Assembly (NCBI GenBank): GCA_020849625.1
Contig: JADLFV010000011.1
Coordinates: 1-64,000 of the forward strand
Length of the DNA stretch: 64,000 bases
Direction: 5' to 3'
DNA from: Phycisphaeraceae bacterium
Lineage (GTDB): Bacteria; Planctomycetota; Phycisphaerae; Phycisphaerales; Phycisphaeraceae
Positions 25,998 through 35,998 of this stretch are shown here, piece after piece. Each line of letters begins with the position of its first letter. The stretch's first letter is position 1. The notes beneath the pieces were generated by a model that worked only from the letters and a program-made list of their open reading frames with translations, was not told where the DNA came from and ran no database searches. The position numbers and the translations under genes are program-made.

Positions 25998-27245
25998 TCA
26001 TGCAGCTTGTCGCAGCTGCACGTGGATGTCGATGATAGGCAGGCAAGGATCACCTCGGCATGCGTATCGGGCAATGTCGAAATCAGCGTGATGCCGGTCG
26101 CGCTGACGAATTGGAATGGGCGTTTCAACGGGACCGTGATGAGCTGCTTCGTTTGGCGTCATCGCACTGAGGGCGGCGTGAACACGGTGGGCATTGTACC
26201 ACCCTCGGAAGTTGTCAAGCTTTCTTTGTATGCCATCAGCGGTGAGGCGTGGCAGGATGAATCGCCACCACAAACGTAGCGATCGAAACAGCCGCTCAAT
26301 CTTGCCGTTCAGAAATGGCTGTCCTACGCGACCTCGGACATGATGGATGTCGAGATCCTTCATTGCTGTGCCGAAGCGCTTGCGAAATTGCTGGCCGTGA
26401 TCGGTGATCAAGAAGCGTGGCTTGCCGTCGGATTGCATGGTTCGCTTGACGAGTTCAATCATCTGATCCGCCCGCGGCACTCGATGGAACACATGCAGCA
26501 CCAGCAACCGTCTTGTGCAGCCATCGAGAACCGCCGCAATCGTGAAACGCAGCCACAGCACACGAAAAGTCGTCAGGTCCAAATGCCACACCCTGTTCGG
26601 AGCAGCAGGTTTCAGCAGATGATGCGGTTCGATCCCTGCGGCAATCATGGGCGGACGGCGTCGGGGTTTCCTCGACTTGGGCTCGCGCAAGATACGCTGC
26701 ACGCTCGTGCGGCTGATCTGAACACCAGCACGAACAAGGTGTCTGGCGATCGTGCGCGTGCCGAACTCGGGCTCGGGGCAAAGCCTTCGCAGCTCATGTA
26801 CGGCCCAGCGTACCACGTCGTCAATTCTGTTCCATACAATCGCAGGCGTGAGCAACCTGTCGTTGCCGCGCCCTTCAACCGCTTTGATCCAGGCGCGGAC
26901 GGTATTGGGATGGAGCACGAACCGTTTGGCGACGATAGCCACGCTCCAATCCCGCAACCTCATTAACTGGAGGATCGCCAGCCGGTGCTCAGGCGTGTAG
27001 TCCGGCCGACGGTGGGGCGGCATCGCCTCGCGTTGACCGCGCCCAATTTCAAGCTCCCGACGCAGAAATTGATTTTCCATTATGGCCTGATCCCGCTCGG
27101 CCATCATCCGCAACACGGGCGAGTTCGCTGAGGCGAGGCGAATCCTTGCCAATTGCAGGGCTTGACTCAGAATGACGGCAACCGAGTCGACAATCTTCAG
27201 TGCCGTGAGGTTTGACAGCAGCGGCATAGGCATCTTCCCCTCCAC
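25998..27245 (-). mobile_element. DDE transposase/integrase-core (rve) gene
   Basis: A 415-residue protein with an N-terminal HTH (SVAIVAKRFVLHPNTVRAWI) and an rve catalytic core: D in WHLDLTTFRV, D in FLITDHGQQF and E in NGKIERLFRSLRLWW. The C-terminus PNEAAHHGPVETP is typical of stand-alone integrase-core transposases. The frame is intact with all three acidic residues. Terminal inverted repeats could not be defined by eye. It sits immediately after a truncated phage gene, so its arrival may have caused that truncation. Confidence 0.8.
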
Positions 27246-27388
27246 CAGGAAATGCCCATTTTATCGTCGTTCTTTTGCGGAATCGCGTCATCTGTGATTT
27301 CGATAATAGTGGCTTTTGCCACCGCCAAAGTACATCGCAAGCTGCTGGCCCACCTGGGGCAGCTTAGGCTCCCGGGCCATTATAGGCC

Positions 27389-27416
27389 TTGACGAATATA
27401 GCCGATGGGTTATAAT
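27389..27416 (+). promoter_or_regulatory. Strong promoter of the HigBA-like operon
   Basis: TTGACG (27389-27394) and a perfect TATAAT (27411-27416) are separated by 16 bases. The predicted transcription start at about 27423 coincides with the GTG start codon of the toxin gene. Confidence 0.75.
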
Positions 27417-27422
27417 ACTTCG

Positions 27423-27779
27423 GTGTGGGAAATCGAGTTTACGGACGAATTCGAGGCCTGGTGGGACACACTCACCGAGTCGCAGCAGGAAGCTTTGGAC
27501 GCCGGTGTCAGGCTTTTGGAGCGGCTGGGACCGCAACTGCCTCGTCCGTACACCGACACCGTGAAAGGTTCGCGGCACCGCCACATGAAGGAGCTACGCA
27601 CGCAGTGCCAGGGACGACCGCTGCGAACGCTTTTCGCATTCGACCCTCGCCGCACGGCGATCCTGTTGATCGGCGGCGACAAGACGGGCGACGATCGGTT
27701 TTATGAGCGGATGGTACCGCTGGCCGACAGGCTCTATGACGCCCATTTGCGGCAACTGACCGAGGAAGGATTGATCTGA
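27423..27779 (+). CDS. RelE/HigB-type toxin
   Basis: A 118-residue product beginning WEIEFTDEFEAWWDTL and containing KGSRHRHMKELRTQ, PLRTLFAFDPRRTAILLIGG and DKTGDDRFYERM, typical of phage Gp49/HigB-like mRNA interferases. GTG 27423 is chosen over ATG 27405 because the latter lies upstream of the -10 box. The mRNA is therefore predicted to be leaderless. The gene is toxin-first, as in HigBA, and overlaps the antitoxin start by one base. Confidence 0.85.
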   Translation: MWEIEFTDEFEAWWDTLTESQQEALDAGVRLLERLGPQLPRPYTDTVKGSRHRHMKELRTQCQGRPLRTLFAFDPRRTAILLIGGDKTGDDRFYERMVPLADRLYDAHLRQLTEEGLI

Positions 27780-28102
27780 TGGCCCGGAAGTTCAAAACGC
27801 TGCGTAATCGCATGTCACCGGAACGTCAGGCCCGGTCCGAGGCGATGGCACGCAAGATGATGGCGGACATGCTGCTGGCGGAGATTCGCAAACAGACCGG
27901 GCTTACCCAGGTCGATCTCGCCCAGCGACTGGGCATCACCCAGCCGAGCCTCTCCAAGCTCGAAGCGCAGGACGACATGCAGATCAGCACGCTGCGGCGG
28001 ATCGTCGAAGCGCTCGACGGCGAGCTCGAGCTGACCGCGAAGCTGCCAGGTGGCAAGCGGGTCAGCATTAGTCAGTTCGCTGAGCAAAAGCGGTCGGCCT
28101 GA
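27779..28102 (+). CDS. XRE-family antitoxin (HigA-like)
   Basis: A 107-residue protein with a central helix-turn-helix (GLTQVDLAQRLGITQPSLSK, then LRRIVEALDGELELTAKLPG). It starts inside the toxin stop (TGATG) and should neutralise the toxin and repress the operon through DNA near the -35/-10. The C-terminal extension VSISQFAEQK is short. Pairing and gene order identify it as the antitoxin. Confidence 0.85.
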   Translation: MARKFKTLRNRMSPERQARSEAMARKMMADMLLAEIRKQTGLTQVDLAQRLGITQPSLSKLEAQDDMQISTLRRIVEALDGELELTAKLPGGKRVSISQFAEQKRSA

Positions 28103-28173
28103 GGCATCGTCTATCTCCGCACCGGGACCACTGATCGCGCCACAACGAATCCAGTAATGCCCCACACCCACCC

Positions 28174-29211
28174 TCACGCTGCTTTGCGATAGTAGTGCCG
28201 CAACAGCCCGCCCAGCCGTTCTCGGCACACCACCTCGCCTTCGCCAGGTAGTCCCAAGCCCATCGGTGGTGCATTGCCGAGGGTTTGGTGCGGCCGTTCC
28301 TTGTGATAATGGGCAACGTACTCACTGACGAGGTAGTTCAGGTGCTTCTCACCCAATACGATGAAGTGATCCAAACACTCGACCTGTAGCGACTGACACC
28401 AGCGTTCCGCGTAGGCATTCAAGTTGGGCTTGGCAGGGCCCAACCGGTGTATGCGCACATCGTTTGATTCGAGGATCGCATCAAAATGCTCGGTGAACCT
28501 CGTGTCTCAGTCGTGGATCACGTCGCTGATTTGCCGGCCTGAATCTTCCACTTCCATGATGAAGTTGCGGGCCTGTTGGGCCACCCATTCGCCCTTAGGA
28601 TGAACCGTAGCCCGGCTGACGATCACCTGCCGTGTCTCCAGATGGATGAAGAACAGCAGGTAGTAATCCACCAGTCCAGCCACCGTCCACACCTTCTTGC
28701 TCAGAAAATCACACGCCCATAACGTCTGGGTGTGACTCCTCAGGAACTGGTCCCACGGGGCGTCGCCTCGATGGGGACCCTTTGGGTCCAAGCCTGCTTC
28801 CTCGAGGATATTCCGCACCGTCGTCTTGCCGATGCTGCGGACACCCAGCTTCTTCAACTCTTCGAGGACGCGGCTGTAACCGCAATTCATCTCGCAGGCA
28901 ATACGCAGCACCAAGTCTCGGATCTCCTCTGGCGTCCGGGGCCGGCCGGGCTTGCGTTTACACTGTCTCGGACCTTGGGGCTTCTTCAGGTTGGCCACCC
29001 AGCGTTGGACCGTGCGGTAGCTGACGATCGAGATCAGGTGCTTGAGTGCTGGCCCCACCATTTGGCCTAGTTTGACCAGTTGCTGCCGCTCCCGCTCAAT
29101 CAGGCTAACCCGCTTGGGCAGTTTGGAACGGAGGATGTCGATCTCGGCCTGGAGGTACTGAATCTGGGCCACCAGATCCCGGTCGGTGGCGCTGTACCTT
29201 ACGAGGCGCAT
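28174..29211 (-). pseudogene. IS3-like transposase interrupted by an opal codon
   Basis: The N-terminal part (234 codons) has an HTH region (GRPRTPEEIRDLVLRIACEM), an IS3-type region (GKTTVRNILEEAGLDPKGP) and the first catalytic Asp in WACDFLSKKVW. TGA at 28507-28509 interrupts; the same frame continues DTRFTEHFDAILES through NAYAERWCQSLQVECLDHFI, which holds the catalytic Glu, to the C-terminus. The interrupted motif is normally DRD, so CGA to TGA is the probable lesion. The N-terminal end abuts and overlaps the MFS gene. A related truncated copy lies at 36228-36360. Confidence 0.85.
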
Positions 29212-30583
29212 GCCGCGACATGGCGTAGAAGCCGAAGAGGCAACTGACGTTCAGCAGCGCCGAGATGATGAATACCCCCCGCCCCACGAATGTTGCGTAC
29301 AGCCACACGCCCACGAACGGCGCGATGAATCCGCGCAGCCCGTTCAGCATCACGTGCACCCCCATGTACGTTGCTGCTCGCTCCGGCGGGGCGAAATCGT
29401 TGTGCCCCAGGTTCATCGCCAGGTTTCCTGCCGAGTTGGTGACGCCGATGAGCAACTGCCCGATTCCGATTGTCCACAGCGCCGCCTGCGGATGCGCATC
29501 GCTGATCAGTGCCCCTGACGCCAACATGCTCAACGCCGCCACCGAGACAAAGCTCTGCACCACGCGGAACATGGTGACGTGCAAGCGGTCGAACAAAGGC
29601 GCCCACAGCTGTGCGCAAAGGATCGACGTCAGCATGGGGATAATCTGCAGCACGAATGTGGCCAGCGCATAGTCGCGCTTGGGGTCGGTCAGCTTCTGAC
29701 TGATTAGCAGCAGCAGGGGTGGGGTCATCATCATGAATCCCGCGCCGCTGATGAACTGCCAGCGCTGATACCGGCGAAAGAACGAGTCCTCACGCAACAC
29801 CTGAAGTGAGTCGGCGAAGAACCCGCGCAGGCTCTGGTGGATGCGACGGGGTATGTAGTTGAGAACATTGGTTTCGTCCGTCTGCGCCAACGATTCGGGT
29901 CGAGGCGTGTAGAGCTGTTGCTCGCGGAGAATGCGCTCTTCATGCCGGACTCGGATGTAGGAGAACTGCCAGATGCCTATCGCGCCGATCAGGGCCGCTC
30001 CGGGGTAGAGATAGATGTAGGCGCCGGGATCGCGGTCCAGCCAGCGGGCGCCGAAGTAGGTGGCGCCGGCCAAAACCATGGTGGCGATGACTGTGATGCG
30101 TGCGATGATCTGCCCGCGCAGGTGGCGAGGGTAATTGTATCGCCAGATGACCGAGCGAATGGTGACGATCCCAGCCACTAGGACGCGGGCGAGGATGATC
30201 AGACCGGCGAAAACCCACCCCCCGCTGCTGGGTGGCATCAGCCGGGTCAGGGCGACGGCGGCGATGCAGGAAATCACCCCCAACTGAAGCCAATTGACGA
30301 ATGGAACCTTCCGCCGCGTCTTGGCCATTTCCGCCCACAACAGGGCCATGATGTTTCCGAACATGGGGGCGGCCGTGATCACGGCGATCAACGTCGGCGA
30401 AGCGTCGAAATACTTGGCCGCCACGATCCCGGTGAACGCCCCTTCCGCCAGGGCCGCTGCCAGCGGATACGTCATGGCTGACCGCAACTCGTGCGTATAG
30501 CTGTGCCGGACCATGTAGGGCTGGTGCCCGGCATGGAACGAGAAGTAGCATTGCAAGGTGTTCTTGGAAAGAAGCGGTTTCAT
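29105..30583 (-). CDS. Major facilitator superfamily transporter, 3' end replaced by IS sequence
   Basis: ATG 30583 begins MKPLLSKNTLQCYFSFHAGH. The product has about twelve hydrophobic segments, such as TLIAVITAAPMFGNIMALLW and VFAGLIILARVLVAGIVTI, with a charged central loop. After MSRHAPRK the reading frame enters the IS3-like remnant, so about the last 35 residues (PGSGGPDSVPPG) are IS-derived. The start overlaps the stop of an IS5-type remnant. Substrate is unknown. The neighbouring glycosidase-like gene and GntR/LacI-type regulator suggest a sugar. Confidence 0.72.
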   Translation of the reverse strand: MKPLLSKNTLQCYFSFHAGHQPYMVRHSYTHELRSAMTYPLAAALAEGAFTGIVAAKYFDASPTLIAVITAAPMFGNIMALLWAEMAKTRRKVPFVNWLQLGVISCIAAVALTRLMPPSSGGWVFAGLIILARVLVAGIVTIRSVIWRYNYPRHLRGQIIARITVIATMVLAGATYFGARWLDRDPGAYIYLYPGAALIGAIGIWQFSYIRVRHEERILREQQLYTPRPESLAQTDETNVLNYIPRRIHQSLRGFFADSLQVLREDSFFRRYQRWQFISGAGFMMMTPPLLLLISQKLTDPKRDYALATFVLQIIPMLTSILCAQLWAPLFDRLHVTMFRVVQSFVSVAALSMLASGALISDAHPQAALWTIGIGQLLIGVTNSAGNLAMNLGHNDFAPPERAATYMGVHVMLNGLRGFIAPFVGVWLYATFVGRGVFIISALLNVSCLFGFYAMSRHAPRKVQRHRPGSGGPDSVPPGRDRHPPFQTAQAG

Positions 30584-30799
30584 AACTGTCTCATCGTGAT
30601 GACCAGGCAAACGACTAGGAAGAACGCACGGTAGACGTTGATATGCCTCTCCCAACGCACCACCCGCCGACGGAAGTTGCCCAGCCACGTGAACGTGCGT
30701 TCGACTTGGGCCCGCCGCGTGGCGAGGCGAGGGGCTCGGGCAGGAGCGGCGCGATCAGATCCATTGCTCGTCCGTGAGTTGCGGTCGTGGCTTGGCCAT
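30580..30799 (-). pseudogene. Internally deleted IS5-type transposase
   Basis: The minus strand from 30799 starts like an IS5 transposase (MAKPRPQLTDEQW), then changes frame. After a Pro/Arg-rich junction, the final part reads VERTFTWLGNFRRRVVRWER and HINVYRAFFLVVCLVITM, the usual C-terminus. Most of the catalytic domain is missing. Its stop overlaps the MFS start as ATGA. It could be a small non-autonomous derivative. The adjacent 228 bases up to 31027 hold no gene. Confidence 0.65.
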
Positions 30800-31027
30800 G
30801 AAAGGTCGCCTTTCCACGGCCGATTGGATCATAAGTGCGCCGATAGCGCAAACTTATCGTTTGTGTAGTTGTGAAACTGCTTCTAAGCAAATGACGCCGC
30901 CCACGGCAATTGCGGGGAAAGTAACAAACTCCCGAGCCACTATACTGTGTACTTAAACTGGATTGTTGTATTGGAACGCATGGTCTGAAGCGGTCGCCTT
31001 CGATGGCCGCGATTGGCACGTGACGCA

Positions 31028-33283
31028 TCAGGCTGTCCAGAACGAATAGAGGGAGGCATTGTTGAGGTAGAACCGAATCTTTATGGGAGTATCCGGCGTG
31101 GGCAGTAGTTTTCGGGCGCGGAAGCGGACCTTCTGGGACACCGAATCCTTGGTCAACGGCACAGCGTCCTTGGCAGTGTAGCCGGCAATGGGCTTGCCGT
31201 GAAGGTCGGCTAATTCGACGCGGACTTCGCCATGTGATGCGTCGGCGTTCACCCGCAACGACGGCTGGGTCAGCGTCAGGGCTTTGGTCTCAAGCACGCC
31301 TCCCGACGGGCCGGCGTCCGCGGAGACAAAACCGTCAAGACGCAGTCTGGCGATCCCGATCGCGCCCCAGGGCTGCCCGACCGGCGGCATGTATCGGCCC
31401 AGGTAGTCGCACTGGAGGTGGTCGCGCGTTCGACCGCTGTAGTAGAACCACAGCTCGTTGCCGACGCGCACTGGGGGAGGGCAAACGATGGACTGATTGG
31501 CCCAATCCCACTCGTTCGACGCACGATCGCCGCAGGCCAGGATCGGCTGACGATAGCGGCGGTCCCAGTGACGCGGATCACGGGCCGAGACGAGTTGCAG
31601 GTCCAGCCGGTGCTCGGGCTCGTGATGGTACAGCCTCAACAGCCCCAGGTGCAGCGTTTCGTAATGCCACGTGCTCAGCTGGTACATCTGGTCGGCGGGA
31701 TGGTCACGCTCGTCGATGTCCAGTTGGTACGCCGTGTCCGACCAATGGACGCCGTCCGGGCTTTCGATGTAACCCCGGGCGCGCCTGCCATGAGCCTTAA
31801 TCTTGGCCGAGCCATAATAAACGCGTCGAACCGGATCGTATGAGATGCTGGTCGCATCGTATGCCTGGTCGAATATTCTGCCACGGTCTGTCCAGTGGAT
31901 CCCATCGGGCGAGGTAAAGATGGAGAATCCACGCATCCGCACCAGGGTCACGTACCTTCGTTGTGGATCGGGTTCAGAGGGTACATACACCAGCACGTTC
32001 ATTGCACGGATGATGCCTGCTGTCCGTGGCGGCTCGAACATCTCCTGCACGGCTACGCTGTGGTCGCTGGCCGCCAGAACGATGTTGTTCGCCTTGTTGC
32101 CCTGGTACTGAACGACTCCTAGCTTCGGCTTATCCCACTTGATCCCATCGTCGCTGACCGCGTAGCAGGCGAAGCTTCGTCGCATCTTCGTCGGATACTT
32201 CGGCGGCGGGCCGTAAATCGGATGGTGCGCTTTGTACCACAGGCGGAACTGACCGGTCTTTTCGTCGCGCAGGGTCCCACCGCCGCCGAGGACCGCCGCG
32301 CCCTCCCACGGCTTGTCCGCCACAATGACCGGATTCGCCGGGTGCTTCTGCATCGGGTGGAACGTGCGCTTGATCGATCGGGTCGAGCTGATCACCCAGT
32401 CGTCGATGAACAGTTGCCGGGCGCTGGTCACGGCGATCGGCAAGACGGGTTTGCGAGCCTTGAAACCCAAGACCGGTGACGGCTCGGGCGGCCGCAGCTG
32501 GCTCTTGTGCCGGAGCACGCCGCCGATGCGGATGTCGTCCCAATAGCCGCTGCCCACGATGGCCGTCGACGAGTCGTCGCCCAGGATCACGTAGTTGACC
32601 GGCCGCTGCGGATAGCGGTCCTGAAATGTACCGTTGAATTGCTCGGAGTCGGGGGCCCCGGCCCATAGCTGGACGACGCCGGCCGAAGGATCCCGCAACA
32701 GCACGAATCGCGTCCAGCGGTTCTGCTTCAAGCCCCGCAGCACGCCCCGTCGGGTCCGTTGGGTGCGACCGTGCCCTTCGATCAGATCGATCGAATAGGT
32801 CCCCCTTGCGGCTGATCCGCTGGCTTGCAGTTCCACGCTGGCCGGGTCTTCTTCCCGGGGCGACAGCGGGCCGGGCGAGACGGTCGAGAGCATGCGCCAG
32901 ACGATCCAATTGGACAGGCGAACCGGCTTGCTGCGGACCGGGCGAAACACGAACTCGGCGACGATCACGCCCTCGCCGGCCGGAGCGTCGTGACGCTTGG
33001 CGAGCTTGATTTGGGACCGCTGCGCGGCTCTCGTGGTTTGCGCGTGCAAGGCGCGCCGACCCTGGAACGCAAATCCCGCAGTCACCTGCGTGAGACCGAA
33101 ATCGCCTTGGACGTGCGGTTCGCCGAGCCAGCGAACCCCGGCGTTGAGCGGGCCGATCAGATGATCCATGTAGTTTTCGAGATCAGCGTGGAGAATCGAC
33201 CCATCCGAACGCGGCACAGTGTGTCGGGATTGCCGGACTGGGGCGTTCGCAGGGCTTACCTTGCCTTCTCTTCTTTTTGACAT
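31028..33283 (-). CDS. Five-bladed propeller glycoside hydrolase-like protein with N-terminal jelly roll
   Basis: The N-terminal 260 residues look like a concanavalin-type jelly roll (YWDDIRIGGVLR). A propeller of the GH32/GH43/GH130 kind follows, with QLFIDDWVISS, FRLWYKAHHPIYG, YAVSDDGIKWDKP, FTSPDGIHWTDRG, ESPDGVHWSD and NELWFYYSGR. The C-terminal 110 residues form another beta domain. No signal peptide is seen although neighbours of this kind are usually secreted, and an IS5 fragment ends 65 bases upstream; the N-terminus may therefore be shortened. Substrate unknown. Confidence 0.68.
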   Translation of the reverse strand: MSKRREGKVSPANAPVRQSRHTVPRSDGSILHADLENYMDHLIGPLNAGVRWLGEPHVQGDFGLTQVTAGFAFQGRRALHAQTTRAAQRSQIKLAKRHDAPAGEGVIVAEFVFRPVRSKPVRLSNWIVWRMLSTVSPGPLSPREEDPASVELQASGSAARGTYSIDLIEGHGRTQRTRRGVLRGLKQNRWTRFVLLRDPSAGVVQLWAGAPDSEQFNGTFQDRYPQRPVNYVILGDDSSTAIVGSGYWDDIRIGGVLRHKSQLRPPEPSPVLGFKARKPVLPIAVTSARQLFIDDWVISSTRSIKRTFHPMQKHPANPVIVADKPWEGAAVLGGGGTLRDEKTGQFRLWYKAHHPIYGPPPKYPTKMRRSFACYAVSDDGIKWDKPKLGVVQYQGNKANNIVLAASDHSVAVQEMFEPPRTAGIIRAMNVLVYVPSEPDPQRRYVTLVRMRGFSIFTSPDGIHWTDRGRIFDQAYDATSISYDPVRRVYYGSAKIKAHGRRARGYIESPDGVHWSDTAYQLDIDERDHPADQMYQLSTWHYETLHLGLLRLYHHEPEHRLDLQLVSARDPRHWDRRYRQPILACGDRASNEWDWANQSIVCPPPVRVGNELWFYYSGRTRDHLQCDYLGRYMPPVGQPWGAIGIARLRLDGFVSADAGPSGGVLETKALTLTQPSLRVNADASHGEVRVELADLHGKPIAGYTAKDAVPLTKDSVSQKVRFRARKLLPTPDTPIKIRFYLNNASLYSFWTA

Positions 33284-33347
33284 CAGGTTTTGTTGTCCTC
33301 TCCAGTAGTAAATCGTTGCTTCACACCACGCTCAAGCATGGTGGTAG

Positions 33348-33569
33348 TCACATAGGGCATACGCCTTGTTCTTCCCACTCGATCAGCCGACGTCGGCATG
33401 TGCTGTATGATGGAAAACCGTCGGGCATGTCCTTCCATCGCGCACCGCTGCGCAGCACCCAGAGGAGGCCCTCGAGCACCGGCCGATTCGAGATCGGCTT
33501 GGGACCGCCGCCCAAGCAGAACAACTCGTTCCTCGCGGCTCGCGGCTCATGGCTGGTGGCTTTCCACAC
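33348..33569 (-). pseudogene. IS5-type transposase N-terminal fragment
   Basis: The minus-strand frame contains GGGPKPISNRPVLEGLLWVL and RSGARWKDMPDGFPSYSTCR, the N-terminal domain of IS5-family transposases (DUF4096 type), and stops after EWEEQGVCPM. The catalytic domain is absent. The rest of 33284-33683 shows only short imperfect hairpins and no gene. Confidence 0.75.
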
Positions 33570-33683
33570 ACTTTCTTAAAATTGACACCCCAAAATGACT
33601 TATGGTGTGCCGAACCAAATACGACGGAGCAAACGCGAAGGTCGCGGTCAGGCGACCCCCGCGGAGCAAAGGAGGTAGAACGA

Positions 33684-34703
33684 TCAACGAACCGCACGAC
33701 GCCGCAGCATCAGCAGCCCCGCTCCTGAAAGCAGCAGCATCGCTGAGGCCGGCTCGGGGACAGCCAGGCCCACGAGCGACAGAGCTTCATCGAAAGCGAC
33801 GTCGGGCCCCAGGAGGGTCCAGTTGCCGTAGCCCCAGTAGTCGCCGATGATCTGGAGGTCGGACAGGTTGACGTTGCCTTCGCCGGTGAAGTCACCCTCG
33901 GCCCAGGTTTTGCCGCTGCCCCCCCAGTTGTCGCCCAGGATTTGTAGGTCGGAGAGGTTGACCAGGCCGTCGTCGTTGGCATCTCCGGCGTGCGCGGTGT
34001 GGGGGCCGATCTCGAGCTGTGCCAGAGCGAAGTCGCGCTTGCCGGTGCTGGTTGTACCGGTGCCGAGGCAGCCCCATTGAACCCACTGGAGGGAAAGTGT
34101 GCCGGTGTTAAACGTATTCTGGAGCACACCATTGACAGAGTACGCGACGGTGCCGGCGTTCGGATCATAGGTGAATGACGAGGTGTAGTAGGTGTCCCCA
34201 CCTATGTCCGCTATGATGGCACCATCAATCCGATTTCTTAGCGAACGGGTATCGGATGTGCTGCCTATGTCCAGCGACGTTCTTACCCCATACTCCAATT
34301 CACTGGTGTAGCCGACAATATCACAGAGCCCGTTGTCAAAGCCCGGGAAGTTGTTCAGGCTCGATTCCAATCGACTTACACCAGTTATTGTCCAGCCGTT
34401 GGCATTCGCAGCAGCCTGTTCGGCGCCCGTCAGGAAGTACCTGTAAAAAGCTTCGCTTTGGATCAGTTCAGTCTGCCAAGAAGTGATCGTCGGGAAATCG
34501 GGGTCCGGACTCAGCGCGTTGGTGATGGTCGAGAAGCCGGGCCAATTGGGGGGAACGGGTGGGTCATCGGCGGTATGCTGAAATGTCCAGCCTTCAGTCT
34601 CCGGGTCATTGGCGCCGAAGTGCTCGACCACGTAAGTTCCGTAGGCCGTCGACACCCAAAAGACCACACACAAACTTGTAGCCACAGTCATCCAAGTTTT
34701 CAT
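33684..34703 (-). CDS. PEP-CTERM secreted protein with dockerin-like repeats
   Basis: ATG 34703 is preceded by AAGGAG and gives a signal peptide (TVATSLCVVFWVSTAYG). The main body is beta-rich (DGAIIADIGGDTYYTSSFTY). It is followed by two calcium-binding dockerin-like repeats (GDANDDGLVNLSDLQILGDN and GDFTGEGNVNLSDLQIIGDY). The C-terminus is a PEP-CTERM sorting signal: VPEPASAMLLLS, a hydrophobic stretch and RRR. The protein should be processed by an exosortase and held at the cell surface. Its body domain is unrecognised. Confidence 0.85.
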   Translation of the reverse strand: MKTWMTVATSLCVVFWVSTAYGTYVVEHFGANDPETEGWTFQHTADDPPVPPNWPGFSTITNALSPDPDFPTITSWQTELIQSEAFYRYFLTGAEQAAANANGWTITGVSRLESSLNNFPGFDNGLCDIVGYTSELEYGVRTSLDIGSTSDTRSLRNRIDGAIIADIGGDTYYTSSFTYDPNAGTVAYSVNGVLQNTFNTGTLSLQWVQWGCLGTGTTSTGKRDFALAQLEIGPHTAHAGDANDDGLVNLSDLQILGDNWGGSGKTWAEGDFTGEGNVNLSDLQIIGDYWGYGNWTLLGPDVAFDEALSLVGLAVPEPASAMLLLSGAGLLMLRRRAVR

Positions 34704-34894
34704 GCTCGATTCTCCTTTTGTCGTCATCAATCGCCCATTTGGCACAATGATCTCCCCGTCAACACTTTGAAGAACACGATTCTTCAACAATGGCAAAACC
34801 TCGTTGCGGGGTTATGGAGCCTGATAAATACCTCGCCCCAGACGACCTAATGTTTACTTTTCATCAGAAATCTCCTCTCTAAATCTGGACACGC

Positions 34895-35998
34895 TCAGGC
34901 ATGTTGATCCGTACTAAAAACGCGCGCGGTCTTACTCCAAGAAGGTTCGAGAATTTGGGCAGGGTACGTCTCGGACTTGGACACCGGTTCACCTGCGATT
35001 AGACGGCGCAGTAAACTCGTGATTGCTTCAACTCTTGACTGCCCAACCGGAACAATGGGCGTGATCCACGTTTCGTCACGGTACCTCGCGCTGACAACAA
35101 TCAGCTTTCGAGGCCCGTTCACAAGCTCATGCAATCGAGAGAATGCTTGGGGGCCGAGGTGGTTGCGAAGAAAAATCGCATCAATCTGAGGTTCACTGGA
35201 CATCATATCTTCCACCGCTAAATTAACGTCCTTTTCAGACGGTGGCACAGATTCGATGGTGACAAGCCGGCCTCCTAATCCGGCCATCAGACTCTTGACC
35301 AACACGTTGTCGTCGGGCCACCATTCACTGAACATCAAAACGGCTACATGCTGACAACCACGTTGCGTCAAATACTCCGCGACACATTTGCCCAACTGGT
35401 GCTTGTCAAATCCGATGTGCGGCAGGTCTATGCCGCGAGCGGGAGTGCCCAGTATGCAGGTCGGCCAGCCATTGCGTTGGGCAACCCGTTGCACCGCCGC
35501 AGGCATCCAACGAAAAACAAACGCTCGCGCTCCGGTGTTGACTCGTTGTCCCAACCATTCCTCGATTTGCTCCTCTGTTTTGACATGATTGGGCAAAAGA
35601 TTGATACGCAGTATCAATTCATACGAATCTTTTGATCCGGAGGTTCCAGCCAAAAGTTCATCTGCCAGAAACTCCGGTCCGCCTCGGCTGACAATGTCCT
35701 CCGGCATCACATAATCGATACACCCGACGTCTGCGACACGTGTCGTTCGCAATGGCGAATTCTTGATGTAGGTGCCTGACCTGTGGCGGCGCACGATGAG
35801 ACCTTCCGCCTCCAGTTGGTTCAGACAACGACTCGCCGTGGAGGTCGAAACGTGATGCTTGTCGCAAATCTCCTTGACTGTGTAGAACTGCTGGCCCGAT
35901 GAGAATGCGTTGTCCTCTATCTGCTGGCGTAACGCGCAGAACACACCGTGACGTTTTCGTCCAACTGGAACCATCACACTGGTCGTATCCAAACCCAT
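34895..35998 (-). CDS. GntR/LacI-type hybrid transcription regulator
   Basis: The N-terminal 75 residues are a GntR winged helix (FYTVKEICDKHHVSTSTASR, then LEAEGLIVRRHRSGTYI). The rest is a periplasmic-binding-like sensor of the LacI/GalR fold (HIGFDKHQLGKCVAEYLTQR). The combination resembles AraR-type sugar-responsive repressors. ATG 35998 is preferred over TTG 36004. It faces the same way as the PEP-CTERM and propeller-glycosidase genes and probably controls that locus in response to a carbohydrate; effector unknown. Confidence 0.8.
   Translation of the reverse strand: MGLDTTSVMVPVGRKRHGVFCALRQQIEDNAFSSGQQFYTVKEICDKHHVSTSTASRCLNQLEAEGLIVRRHRSGTYIKNSPLRTTRVADVGCIDYVMPEDIVSRGGPEFLADELLAGTSGSKDSYELILRINLLPNHVKTEEQIEEWLGQRVNTGARAFVFRWMPAAVQRVAQRNGWPTCILGTPARGIDLPHIGFDKHQLGKCVAEYLTQRGCQHVAVLMFSEWWPDDNVLVKSLMAGLGGRLVTIESVPPSEKDVNLAVEDMMSSEPQIDAIFLRNHLGPQAFSRLHELVNGPRKLIVVSARYRDETWITPIVPVGQSRVEAITSLLRRLIAGEPVSKSETYPAQILEPSWSKTARVFSTDQHA

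Noticed and set aside
25920-26279. 119-aa plus-strand frame at the transposase 3' end
   Set aside because: Largely antisense to the transposase with no family pattern.
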